NCBI GenBank assembly: GCA_002786025.1
Contig: NHNW01000001.1
Location: 558,001 to 622,000 of the forward strand
Reading direction: 5' to 3'
Length of the DNA stretch: 64,000 nucleotides
Source of the DNA: Zasmidium citrigriseum
Taxonomy: Eukaryota > Ascomycota > Dothideomycetes > Mycosphaerellales > Mycosphaerellaceae
In this document: positions 33,319 to 44,800 of the stretch, one piece after another
Layout: the number at the start of each line of letters is the position of its first letter
Position numbering within the stretch: position 1 is the stretch's first letter
The notes under the pieces: model-generated
What the model saw: the letters and a program-made list of their open reading frames with translations, nothing else
The model's database searches: none
What the model was told of the DNA's origin: nothing
Program-made: the position numbers and the translations under genes

Positions 33319-34371
33319 ATGGCTTCTCCATATAATCCAGAGTGGACGGCTGTAAGTTCTCAAGCCCTTCTTCAAGACTTGCCAATGCAGACACTGATCG
33401 GTCTGTCTGTGTAGTTCGAAGAATCAATGGGCGGCCTACCTCCCCTTCCAGACGACATCTCAGACCGAGTCCAAGCCTTCAACACCGCCCTCATAAACCT
33501 CTCCAAACTCCTCCCACCAACGGATCCCAACATCCAGACTCGTGAGGAGCAAATCAACTCCAACGTCAAAGTCCGCATCTATACACCCCCTCCCTCATCC
33601 ACCGCCTCCCCTCTCCCCTTGCTCCTCTTCCTCCACGGCGGCGGCTACCACGCCGGAAATCTCGACACCGAAGACCACATCTGCCGCTACATCTGCTCCA
33701 AAACCCCTTCGATCGTCATCTCCGTCGAGTACCGGCAATGTCTAACCCACAAATTCCCCACGCCTATTGATGACAGCTACGATGCTTTCCTCTGGGCCCA
33801 ATCCCACGCCCGAACCCTCGGCGCGGATCCCGAGAAATGTGTTGTATGGGGCGGCTCCGCAGGCGCCGGGTTAGCAATCGCAGTCGTCTACCGTCTCGTC
33901 CAAAACGGCGAGAGAGTCGCTGGATTAGTAGCCATGGCTCCAATGTCTCTGCATCCTAATGCGTGTCCGGAGGAGTACAAATCGATACATACGGCGTATG
34001 TCGAGAATGGCGGCGCCATCCCCGTCGTCAACGCCGACGATGCCATGGCCGCTTTCGACCTCCTCCACAACCCCGGCGACTCACCCGCGTGGAAGAACCC
34101 CGAATGGTTTCCTCAGATTCAAGGATCCAAGGCGTTTAAGGGTTTCCCGCCTACGTGGATTGTGAATACGGATCTGGAGTGTTTTCGGGATGATGGACGG
34201 GTGCTTGAGGTGGAGGTCAGGGAGGCTGGGGGAAAGGTGAAGAGGGAGGTTATGAGGGGGTGGCCGCATTATTTTTGGTGTTTTCCTGTTGGGGAGGGTG
34301 GGGAGGTTTTTAGGGGGAGGGTTGTTGAGGGGGTTAGGTGGGTGCTCGAAGGAGATGAGAGTGGTGGGTAG
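33319..34371 (+). CDS. Alpha/beta hydrolase, hormone-sensitive-lipase-type esterase
   Basis: A short first exon (33319-33351, 11 codons, MASPYNPEWTA) and a 63-bp intron precede the main exon (33415-34371), giving 329 aa. Oxyanion motif HGGGYHAG is at about residues 85-88. The nucleophile Ser159 sits in GGSAGAG. The acid is probably Asp264 in NTDLECFRDDG and the histidine His296 in GWPHYF. All three fit the HSL/esterase family PF07859. There is no signal peptide, so it is probably cytosolic and acts on short-chain or secondary-metabolite esters; substrate unknown. It is tail-to-tail with an SDR gene, only 16 bp between stop codons, so their 3' UTRs must overlap. Confidence 0.9.
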
Positions 34372-34387
34372 GATGATTGTTGTTGTT

Positions 34388-35234
34388 CTATGTCAACAGA
34401 GTCCCCGAGTTAGACGAAACAACACTCCCCGTAACATTCCCATCTTTCATGCAATAAAGATAAGCCTCAGCGACCATCTCCGCCTTCGCAAAACGTCCCG
34501 TCGTACTCTTGCTCACAAGAGCCTACATCACGTAAGTCAGCACATCACACCTCATCAACAAACGAAGATATACTCACATTAAACGTCCTCTCCCTCGCCT
34601 CCCCCTTCAACCCCGCCCAAGTATTCGTATCCACCGCCCCAACACTCACAACATTCACCCTAACAGGTTTCATATCCAGCGCCAGAGCCTTTCCCAGTCC
34701 CAACACGGCGCTTCGTCCACCGGCCAGAGAACTCCAGCCTGGGATGGGCTTCTCCGTGACGACGCCCGTGGTGAGTGTGATGCTGCTGTCGGGAGAGGAG
34801 GTCAGGTATTGAGGGATATGCTTCGCGAGGATGAGAGGCGCGACGTAGCGGGTTGTCATGGCCGAGCGGATTTTCTCGACGTTTGTTTCGGCTAAGGGGA
34901 CCGCGGGGATGGACTCGCCGGCTGTGAAGACGACGTGGTCGAGTTTTGGGTCCGTGGGGAGTTGGTTCAGGAGAGAGATGATGTTGTCTTCCAGTGTTGC
35001 TTCGTCGTTCAGATTGCAGGCATGGCCTGTGATGCGGTCTTTCGCAGAGGGGTATGCCGTTCGCAAGGTTTGGATCGCTTCATCGACACGGCCTGGGTTT
35101 GAAGAGGCGATTGTGACGACGGCGCCGAATTCCAGACTGGCTTCTGCCACGGCATATCCGATCCCTGAGGAGCCTCCTACGACTAGAATGCGCTTGCCCT
35201 GGAGCTTGTTGATGTATTTCGTTTGGTCTGGCAT
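34388..35234 (-). CDS. Atypical short-chain dehydrogenase/reductase lacking YxxxK
   Basis: Exons 35234-34578 and 34522-34388 around a 55-bp intron (GTGAGT...TGTAG) give 263 aa. The cofactor loop VVGGSSGIGYAVAEA and ACNLNDEATLED are normal for a classical SDR, and LDHVVFTAGES replaces NNAG. Where YxxxK is expected, the sequence reads PGWSSLAGGRSAVLGLGKAL, without the tyrosine and with no lysine three residues on. VRVNVVSVGAVDTNTW is typical after it. A bacterial and fungal SDR subgroup with GW...A...AA...GL...LA.D..PVRVN is known to have this variation. It may use other residues or be non-catalytic. Its converging neighbour is an esterase. Confidence 0.85.
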
Positions 35235-35869
35235 CTTGAATTACGGCCTTGATGGGGCTGAGCTAGGGAGATTCCTGGCTACCCTGTGTACTGGCCGAGG
35301 CATTTTATATCTCGACTTGTTCATGTTGAAGGGCGCACTGGAGCGTGATTTCCAATGCCTTTGGCGATCTGCAAAGTTGGTAAGATCAATCATTCAGCAT
35401 TATGTCCGGTCCACGTGAGCTTGGAGGCCTGAACAATCTCCAAATCCAATGCAGCCTTGACTGCGATACGGTCGGGATGTCGATCAATGTCGACAATCTA
35501 GTGATTGTTGACCAGTTTTGCTTAAGCAGAGGACCCGAATGTCAAGGACTTAGATGGCTGGATTCGGATCCGAAATCGGAGAGCAATTGAGATGCTGACA
35601 AAGGTGAAGATAGCACGCGTAGAGTGAAAACTTACAGCCTCGTATCTTACAAATATGTTCTGCGGATAGGCTATTGCTGCCTCCTCTGGATTGCAAGAGC
35701 TAAGAGCCCATCGCCGCAATCAATGACCGGCACAACACTGCTCTGTTCGTCTTGCTTCGCGGCTGTAGCAGGCGGCGCTAATGCGGCGAGCTCGAGGCTC
35801 ATAGACTTGCTGACCACAGGTCCAGTGCTACTCCGGAGCCAAATCCAGCAGATACAGTATCGCATCTGC
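35235..35869. other. Intergenic region
   Basis: About 635 bp between the SDR start and the UCH stop, both on the minus strand. Only short unsupported frames seen. Confidence 0.4.
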
Positions 35870-36963
35870 TCATGAGGTGTCCATCTCATCAGCCGCCTGG
35901 CCTCTCTTCTGCCTGTCTTCTATCCGCTTCTTCGTGGCCGCCTTCGCATCCTCAACCCACTTATCGTACGAGCCGTCCTTCACCTTCTGTGCAGTCACGC
36001 CTTTCATCAGCTCTCCGATGAAGCCAACGAAGTTGTGTCTTCGCAGCGCGTTCTCCCATCTCCAGTCTCTCCGCTTCTGCTCTTCCCTGGCCAGCCAGTC
36101 CTGATCACCGATCTCCCTAGCACGCTCTCTGAGATCTTCACACATGGCGAGCAGATTGAATCGAATCTCAGTCTGTGGGTATCGTTCTATTCTCCTCTGC
36201 AGCACGGGAATGACGGCATCGGCGAAGATTTCGGGTGGACATGCACCTGCGTCTCCGTGTCGAATCGGGGCGGGTTGTAGACCATCGAGCTCATAGAGAG
36301 TGCTGCTGATGCTGGTATACGCGATGAAGTGGTAGACGTCGTCGTCAGCGGTAGCGAGTCTCGTCTCGTCTGACACGAATGGTGATGAGCGGGCGAAGGA
36401 GTTATGGGTTTCACGGATGTGGTCCGAGTTTGAGAGGGCTTCTCCGCGTAGCTGATACATGTCAGCAACTTCGTCAAAAGCTTCAACCAGCTTGGTCATA
36501 CGTCTGAAGGAAATGCTGAGGTGAACTCCTTGAACTCCTTCAGACTTGGCCCAATGTCCACGCCTCCTTCTTCTGACGACCCATCCTTGTTTAGCAGCAC
36601 ACTCAGCAATGCCTGTGTACCGCAAGCATTTTGAATGGTCTGAGCAGCGAACCACACCGGGTCGCCTTCGCTCTGGCCTTCTAGTGCGCTGTAGTCGAAC
36701 TCGCCGTCGAGCGGTGCGTCTCGCTTGGGCTTCTCGTCGGTTGGATATTTGAAGAGGAAGATGACACCGAGCGGATTGAGTTGTTGTAACGAGTCGGCGT
36801 CGAGGGAGATGAGCTCTTCAAACTGGACCTTCTTAACGCCCAGCGATTCGATGAGGTAGGTGAAGACGCCCTTGAATCTTGATTAGCATTTGATGGAGGC
36901 TAATGGCATTTTGGGAGGCGAACGAACAGCGTCTGACTCGATGGTTGACCACCCTCCCGACAT
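35870..36963 (-). CDS. Ubiquitin C-terminal hydrolase, UCH37/UCHL5 type
   Basis: Three exons, 36963-36928, 36870-36502 and 36451-35870, with 57- and 50-bp introns. Total 328 aa, against 329 in human UCHL5. The start GGWSTIESDAGVFTYLIESLG is the family N terminus. Catalytic Cys95 lies in NACGTQALLSVL with oxyanion Gln89, His176 in DDVYHFIAY and Asp191 in LYELDGLQPAP. LSNSDHIRETHNSFAR precedes the crossover loop. The C-terminal extension (RRDWRWENALRRHNFVGFIGELMKG) is the UCH37-type domain that binds Rpn13 at the proteasome. It trims ubiquitin chains on proteasome-bound substrates. The intron-1 donor is a weak GTTCGT, but frame and conservation support it. Confidence 0.95.
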
Positions 36964-37344
36964 GATCTCCTCCTTCCTGATGTGGTATGGAGATGGAGGT
37001 GAGTGAATGAATGGTTGTCGCGTGGTTGCTGTGTCTCAGAGGCGCATCTCACCAAAACAGCAGGTCAGGCGAGCCAACTAGCCACAAGCTCGGGCCAGCT
37101 ACGTAAGCCAAGCTTTGTGGTCGAAGCAAGGCAAGAGCTGTCTGCCAACTTCTCTCCCGCGATCTGCACGATACGCATCTGTCTCCTTCCTCCAGTCATT
37201 GTCCTCTTGCCGAGTGAGCACAACCTCAGAAAGAACGACCAACAATCATTTCAACCGTCTGAGACTCATTTCTCCCTCTCAGTGTCACACCTCGAGTTCC
37301 TCCAGCGCCCCAACAGCGAGCACGACGCTCCTCCTCCCGCAACC
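36964..37344. promoter_or_regulatory. Shared 5' region of the divergent UCH37-type and OM14-like genes
   Basis: A 381-bp interval between two divergent start codons, so both core promoters must lie here. The part next to 37345 is pyrimidine-rich, as in many fungal 5' leaders. No specific factor site is assigned. Confidence 0.4.
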
Positions 37345-38190
37345 ATGTCCTACGCAGATATCGCCGCCAAGGGCCCCAAGCAGAGCGATGAAGAGGTCAG
37401 TCAATCCACATCCACTCCTACATGTTTATATCCATACTAACAGCCATCGCAGAAGTGAGTCGTCTCAATCCATTGTTCCCTTCACCCGCCCCTCAACATC
37501 CTGGAAACAGCTCAATGCCAATGTACCCGGTACTCAACACTAACCCAACCCTAGGATCCCACCACACGTCCCCGAAATCATGCACGACGACAGCGGCGTC
37601 CACTCCCTCGACTCGCTGAAGAGCGAAAACGACCACATCCAATCCCTCCCCTCCGACAGTTCCTACGCCAGTCAACAAGCGGCCGAAGAGCGTGCAGAGC
37701 AGCTCCGCCGGGAAGCGAAGCAGGCCGCCGACGAGACTAGCAAAGAAGCTAAGGACTTCATGGAACGCGCTGAGGCGGACGCGCAGCGATTGGGCAAGGA
37801 CGCCGAGAAGCGATTTGAGTCTTTCAAGGGCCAGGCGAAGGAGGTCAGTGGTCAGGTTGGCAAGACGCTGAGCGCGGATAAGGAGAAGGCGAAGAAGAGC
37901 GCGAAGGAGGCTGAGCAGTGGGCGGAGAAGAACAAGAACAACCCGGTTGTCATTGGCAATGCGGTCGTGATTGCCGCATTGAGCGCGCTGTTGGCTGGTG
38001 GTGCGTACCGCATGCATAAGGCGAACACCCTCACGTGGAATGTTGCTGGTGCGTGGGCGGGTGCTGTTGGTCTGTTTGCAGTGGGCGACTACTACGTATC
38101 GCAGTAAGTAAATCGACAGCGGACGGACTGGCGAGCGAGGCACTAACTTGCAGCAGATACTTCTTCAAGAAGTACCCACCAAAGAACTAA
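37345..38190 (+). CDS. OM14-like mitochondrial outer-membrane protein with an apparent 2-nt exon
   Basis: Exons: 37345-37395, 37453-37454 (2 nt), 37555-38103 and 38157-38190, giving 211 aa. The start MSYADIAAKGPKQS and the end YYVSQYFFKKYPPKN are both conserved in fungal OM14-type proteins. In between is a long charged helix (AEERAEQLRREAKQAADETS) and two hydrophobic stretches near the C terminus (GNAVVIAALSALLAGGAY; WNVAGAWAGAVGLFAVGDYY). Yeast OM14 is an outer-membrane receptor for ribosome-nascent chain complexes. Joining exon 1 directly to exon 3 gives the wrong frame, and reading on past the 37453 acceptor meets a stop at once. The last intron has CAGCAG at its acceptor; either AG keeps frame. 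The QYFF form, using the second AG, matches the family better. Confidence 0.82.
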
Positions 38191-38676
38191 ATCGATGCGA
38201 CAATGTTCCTGGAGACGGCCGAGATTGAAAGAACGAACGATGAAAGAAGCGAGAAGACGAACCTCTACTTCTGTCTATACGCCTTCCTGTCTTGCTTAAT
38301 TTGCATCTCGACTCTATGCGACTATGCCCCGGAGCTTGACCTAATTGCTGGAAAGGCTCTTGTCTTGCGTACGTAGCTGGGAAGGCGTTGTTATGTAGTA
38401 CTGTAAAATACCAAATACCACTTTCGCGCGGCGGAGTTGACCTTTCAAATTTCTCTAAGTTGTACTACGAGGCTGAGGTGTGTGTCGTAAGGATTGAATG
38501 CTGATAGTCTATGTACAGCCTCTAATCGAACCGATAGGCAAAGCGAAGTATCTACAGTGAAAGTTCGTAACAACGACCAGAAATCTCATCACCAAGTCGT
38601 AACATCGTCGACATCAACGTCTAAGGGGCCTGTCCATGTCACAGGTCTACTGCGCCATCATCTGTCGCAACCCACT
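38191..38676. other. Intergenic region between convergent genes
   Basis: About 485 bp between the stops of the OM14-like gene (plus) and the transporter gene (minus). No supported ORF seen. Confidence 0.4.
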
Positions 38677-40941
38677 TCAGGCACTCAACACCCTCGTCAC
38701 CGGCGTAACAGGCCTAGGCTCCGGCGTCGTAGTCTCGATATACGTGACCTTGCCATCGAACTTCTTCTCCACAGGCGAGTTATCACCACCAGCACCGGCG
38801 CCTGCTTCTGGGTCGTCGTAGATTTTCTCGCTGAGACCTGTTGCGGCGGGGGCGCCGAAGATGGGTTCCATGTCTATGAATCACGAGTCAGTGGAGGGAT
38901 GGGAGAGGGCAGGTTGGGGATTCTTTACCTTCAAGCGTTTTGCCTTTGGTCTCTGGGACGAAGAAGTAGGCCCTATCATCATATGTTAGTTGGAGAAGGA
39001 AAGGTTGGCTGCGCCACATGCCAAGAGCTAGTGTTGCACAGCCACAATGAGTGAATGTTCGAGATGGGGACGTACCAGAAGCCCATTGCCACCTGATCGA
39101 AGATGTTAGTTGAGGCTCATTGTGATGTGTGATGTGGGGAATAAACTTACCATTAAGCTTGCGAAGAAGAAGTACGTGCCATAACCTGGTCACATGTCAG
39201 TCTCAGATCCCTTTGTTTCTTGGGAGTGGGGGAGGCTGAGTTTACCCAGACTCGTAATCATGTACGGCGTCGTGCGGGAGATAATGAAACTCCAGAGCCA
39301 CTGATCGGCCGTCGTGATCGCGACGCAGAGCATTCTGATGTCCAGTGGGAAGATCTATCCTCAGCAGTCAGCTCCCATCAACCTGCACGCCAAGTAATAG
39401 ATAAACTCACCTCACTGCAATACACCCACGTAATCCCCTGCCACGTCGCACAATAAATCAGTCCATACAGATACACACACACCATGGCGAAGTAGCCCGC
39501 GCCACTGCGACTCGTCACGCCGGCCTCCGCCGCCGCCGTGGGATCCGCTTTGAAGACGTAGCCGCCCAGGTACCACATGGGCAAGGAGCCGACGAAGGCG
39601 CCCCAGATGAGACCCGGACGACGGCCGAGACGCTCCACGAGCCAGACGCTGAAGATTATCATGCCGAGGGTTTTGGCGAGGCCGTAGAAGCCTGTCGCGA
39701 AGAGTTTGGTGTCGGTGCCGGTTATGCCGAGCGTTTCGAAGATTCGGGGGCTGTGGCAGTGTTAATGGGGGGCTTGATAGAAAGGGATGGGATTGGGGTT
39801 ACCTATAATAGGTTATGATGTTGACTGTAGGTATGTCAGCGACTGTGAGTCTAATGCCAAGGGTGTTGTTGCGGACACACCTCCTGTCAAGTTCTGGAAG
39901 GCCATGAGCAAAAGTCCAATGCCGATCCTGTTGCGAGTACCCTTCTGAAAGAGACGCTTGATGAAGTACTTGTTCTTGTTGTTGACACCTGTGGGTATTC
40001 TTGAGATGGCGTTCTGGGCTCGAATGTCGGCGACCTCTTGCTGAATGTATGGATGGTCTTCTGGGAGACATCGCATCCAGGAGAGCACTTTGACTGCTTT
40101 CTCCCATTGGTCCTTCTTAACGTAGTATCTTGGTGACCTAGAGCCAGTCAGCTGAATGGTTTCACGGTCATGTTAGGTGATAGGACGTACTCAGGACACC
40201 AAAAAATTCCAGCCAAGAGCAGGGCTCCTGGCAACAACTGTAACCCCAAGGGAGTAACCCATTGTGCCTTTCCTTCAACAGGGATGGTCCGTGAGACAGC
40301 GTAGTTGATCCAAAAACCTAACATGCCGCCTCCTTGCGATAGGATTTCGAAGATGCCGACTAGTCGTCCACGAATGGATGGTGGGCTGGTTTCGGAGATG
40401 TAGACGGGAATCATGAGCGAAGCGGAGCCAATGCCGAAGCCTGCGATGGCCCGACCGCCGTAGATGAGGCCAAGCATGCCATTGGAGGCAGTCTTTGCGC
40501 GTCAGGAGGATCAGACAATGTGATGGTGGGTAAGACTTACCATCATAGTACCTCCAATCAAGAAGATGATACTGGCGACGAGAATTGCATTCTTTCTTCC
40601 AATCCTGTCTGCAATCGGAAAGGTGAAGAATGGGCCAAAGAAAGCTCCAGCCTGGAAGCAGCTGACGATGTTGCCCTGAAGAGTATCTCTCTGATAGCCT
40701 GTCTTGTCTTCAAGCCCAAAGTCTCGTCGAAAGGAATCCAAAGCCAGGGTCCCGCCAATCACACTGGTGTCATATCCCACTGTCTGAAGTCAGCCCATAC
40801 GGATCTCATGGACTGCGGTCAAAGATGACAGGGCTTACTGGCCAAAGCGCCCATCGAAACGATGAGGGCCATGAGATGGATCCGCCAATTGCGGACCTCA
40901 GGTGGGTCATTGCTGTTGGAGGCATGGAGGCTGAAACCCAT
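38677..40941 (-). CDS. MFS sugar-type transporter (quinate/hexose permease family), 11 exons
   Basis: Exons: 40941-40839, 40779-40541, 40492-40191, 40137-39881, 39824-39803, 39750-39411, 39354-39246, 39185-39151, 39091-39075, 38972-38929 and 38873-38677. They give 554 aa. Family motifs: MGYDTSVIGG in helix 1, ADRIGRKNAI, RAIAGFGIGSASLMIPVYISE, ETSPPSIRGRLVG, SPRYYVKK, QNLTGVNIITYYSP, VERLGRRPGL and PETKGKTLEDME. Twelve helices are expected at the plasma membrane, importing a hexose, quinate or a related polyol by proton symport. The pattern is closest to fungal quinate-permease-like carriers, but substrate cannot be assigned. Ten introns and exons as small as 17 and 22 nt are unusual beside intron-poor neighbours. 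Confidence 0.9.
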
Positions 40942-41898
40942 GATGCCGGTCGTGAACAAGAAAGACAAGATGGAAGGCAAAGTTCAGACCGTTCAGATGC
41001 ACTTCGTACAACCAACCTGTAAGACCTGAGGCCGCCCACTGATATACAGCTGCAGATCCATACTACCTTATACACGCCACTGGACGGCCTTCCATCCGCT
41101 ACAGCAGTCGCACTGGGAGCGGAGAAGGGTGTGACCAATGGTGCCCAGAGAAAGGGACTTCGAGACTTCGAGACCTTTGCGTGCCACATGGCTTCGGCTA
41201 GGGCGTGGATGCGGGGTCCCCATGGGCAGAATAGCTAGCACGCGACGTTCACATGGGCAGATCTAGCAGCACAACGATATGCCGGCGCGGTGTTGATGGA
41301 CGTTGGTGCAGAAAGTGCTGCAGGAGCGGTAGCAGTTGAGAGATGCCGTCGGCGGCGCTGGCCGGTGATTTAACGCGCGATTTCCCGGAACAGCCTAGCC
41401 AGAAATGCACGTGCGGTCTTGGCCCGCGTCTCGTCGTCTGGGCTTGCTGGCGGCCCAGACAATGACTGCGCCTGGCATCGAACAACGTGACGGGAGAGAT
41501 TTTTGCCATCGCCAGGCGCCAGAAGCTTCCCACCTCTAAGCGTCTAGCCGCCCAGTAGCACTCGGTAGGAACTTCGAAACGGAGCCAGCCTCCGTCAGTA
41601 CAGCTCATGGCCGCCGTCTTGGGGGCTCTTGGGCTATCGCTCCGCCTCGGTTTCGTGGGAGATGGCCTCACTGCTTGGCGATTTGGCCGCCGTGCTACCA
41701 TCCCAGCACAAAGGGCGAGTGCTGCGCCTCGCTTGGGAGCATCATACAACAGGCGGCGTGAATCGCCATCAGGGAGCACAAAACATTCATCTCCAGAGGC
41801 CGCCTTCACTACCATCACGTCGCCTTCCTAACGCAGACAACCTAAGGCAAGAGGCGAATGAACCACACCGGTCAAGATACTGATATTAACCTGCTGAA
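40942..41898. other. Intergenic region between divergent genes
   Basis: About 960 bp between the transporter start and the calcium-pump start, so both promoters lie here. A minus-strand open frame at 41249-41818 has no recognisable features and is not supported. Confidence 0.45.
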
Positions 41899-44800
41899 AT
41901 GGCGGGCACTCCAGCGCTGCCGCGCATTGACGTTGAGGTCTCGGTGAGTAGGACATAGCTTGTTTGTTTGGAACCCTTTTACTGACATTCCGACAGCCCG
42001 ATAACGATCAGGTAAACGAGATCATGCCTACGCCTTCTACACCAAACGGTCTTCATGGAGATCGATCACCCACGAGTTTGCTCGCAACCCCCTTATCTGC
42101 TGGAGGACGAGATCGATCGCTTAGCGGCAGCACTGCGGCATATTCAACACTCAAAGTACCGGATACCTCTCATGGCGAGAAAAGCAGTGCATCGAGCATC
42201 TTCAGTGAATTGGACCGAGAAGATGCGCTCAAGCCGGATCCTGGATCAGAGAAGGACTTTCAGGTTCAAGACAACAAGTTTGCTTTCTCGCCCGGTCAAC
42301 TCAACAAACTCCTTAACCCAAAGTCACTACCTGCATACGCCGCCCTGGGAGGTATCAGGGGTATTGAGAAGGGGCTACGAACCAACATCGAGACCGGATT
42401 GTCCGCGGACGAGTCGACTCTCGAGGGTAAAGTGTCTTTCGATGAGGCTACCCGGTACGGCGAAAAGGTCAAGACTATCGGTTGGGACGAAGTTCCCCTC
42501 AACCCAGCAGCACATCAAGGGGCGAGCAGCGCCGGCAATGGATCGTTCAACGATCGTCTACGTGTGTTCAGCAACAACGCTCTCCCCGAGAAGAAGGCTA
42601 CACCACTCTGGAAACTCATGTGGATGGCCTACAACGACAAAGTCCTCATTCTGCTTTCCGTTGCCGCCGCCATCTCTCTCGCACTTGGACTCTACGAAAC
42701 CTTCGGCGCCGAGCACGAGCCTGGTGCGCCAATGCCCGTGGACTGGATCGAGGGATGCGCTATCATCATCGCTATTCTCATCGTGGTCCTCGTTGGCTCC
42801 CTGAACGACTGGCAGAAGGAACGTGCTTTCGTCAAACTCAATGCGAAGAAGGACAACCGCGAGGTCAAGGTTATTCGATCCGGAAAGTCTATCATGATTA
42901 GCGTCTTCGACATCATGGCTGGCGATGTAATGCACCTTGAGCCCGGAGATATGGTTCCTGCCGACGGTATCTTCATCAGTGGTCACAATGTCAAGTGTGA
43001 CGAGTCCTCTGCCACCGGAGAATCTGATGCGCTCAAGAAGGTCGGCGGCGAGCAGGTCATGCGCATGATCGAAGATGGCCATACGGAGCTTAAGAACCTC
43101 GACTGCTTCATCATCTCTGGCAGCAAAGTTTTGGAAGGTGTCGGAACCTACCTGGTCACATCCGTCGGTGTCAACTCCAGCTATGGAAAGATCCTCATGT
43201 CTATGCGTGTCGAGATGGAGGCCACTCCACTTCAAATTAAACTGGACGGCCTCGCAACAGCCATCGCCAAGCTTGGAACGAGCGCCGCGCTTCTGCTCTT
43301 CTTCGTCCTTCTGTTCCGCTTCCTGGGTGGCCTGTCTTCGAACGATGGCACTTCCTCCGAGAAGGCTTCCGAGTTCCTGGATATCCTCATTGTCGCCGTC
43401 ACGGTCATTGTCGTCGCAGTTCCCGAAGGTCTGCCCCTCGCCGTTACGCTCGCCCTCGCCTTTGCCACCACTCGCATGGTCAAGCTCAACAATCTGGTCC
43501 GGATCCTCAAGTCTTGCGAGACGATGGGCAATGCAACGACTGTTTGTTCCGACAAGACTGGTACACTCACCACAAACGTGATGACTGTTGTTACTGGTTT
43601 CTTCGGCGGCCGTTCCTTTGACGACAAGAACAAGAACGGCGACGAAACGACTTCCACTGCCTTTGCTTCCCAGCTCAACAGCGACGAGAAGAGGCGTTAC
43701 ATCGAAGCAATTGCCATCAACTCTACTGCATTCGAGGGCGACGATGGTGGCTTTGTTGGATCGAAGACTGAGACTGCCCTACTCTCATTCGCTCGTACGC
43801 TCGGCATGGGACCCGTCGCTGAGGAGCGATCCAACGCACAGGTCGTCCAACTCATGCCCTTCGACTCTGGCCGCAAGTGCATGGGTGCAGTCCAGAAACT
43901 CGCGGATGGCTCCTACCGACTCCTGATCAAGGGTGCATCTGAAATTCTTCTCGGCCACAGCACTCACCTCATGACTCCATCTGGTCGTCAAGAAATGGAC
44001 GGCACCGAGCGCGAACGTCTGGAATCCATCATCGACTCATACGCCAAGCAGTCTCTCCGCACCATTGCCCTGATCTCTCGCGAGTTCACACAATGGCCAC
44101 CGGCTGGTTGCGCAGACGAACAAGACCCAAGCGCGGCTGACTTCGGCAAGGTACTGAGCGACATGACTTTCGATGGCCTCGTTGGTATCCAAGATCCTGT
44201 CCGTCCTGGTGTTCCCGAAGCTGTTTCCAAGTGCAAGCACGCCGGTGTCTCAGTACGCATGGTCACTGGTGACAACGTCACGACTGCCAAGGCGATTGCT
44301 ACTGAGTGTGGTATCTACGACGGCGGCATCGTCATGGAGGGCCCTGTCTTCCGCACTTTGGAACCCGAGAAGATGAACGAGATCCTGCCCAATCTGCAAG
44401 TACTTGCTCGCTCTTCCCCTGAAGACAAGCGAATCCTCGTTACCAGCCTTCGCGCTCTTGGAGAGATCGTTGCTGTCACTGGAGACGGTACCAATGACGG
44501 ACCCGCGCTTAAGGCCGCCGACATTGGCTTCTCTATGGGTATCGCTGGAACCGAAGTCGCTAAGGAAGCGTCTGCCATCATCCTCATGGACGACAACTTT
44601 GCATCGATCTTGACCGCTCTCATGTGGGGACGTGCCGTGAACGATGCGGTTCGCAAGTTCTTGCAGTTCCAAATCACCGTCAACATCACCGCTGTCATCA
44701 TCACCTTCGTCTCGGCTGTCGCTAACGAGAGCATGCGCTCCGTGCTCACTGCCATTCAACTGCTCTGGATCAATCTCATCATGTAAGTTCAAACACACAG

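Noticed and set aside
37345..38103. OM14-like gene with one intron from 37396 to 37554
   Set aside because: Joining 37395 to 37555 directly shifts the frame away from the conserved third exon.
41249..41818. 189-aa minus-strand frame in the transporter/PMC1 intergenic region
   Set aside because: Arg/Pro/Ser-rich with no domain, splice or conservation clue; probably chance in GC-rich DNA.
42558..43235. 225-aa minus-strand frame opposite PMC1
   Set aside because: Antisense shadow of the Ca2+-ATPase coding sequence.
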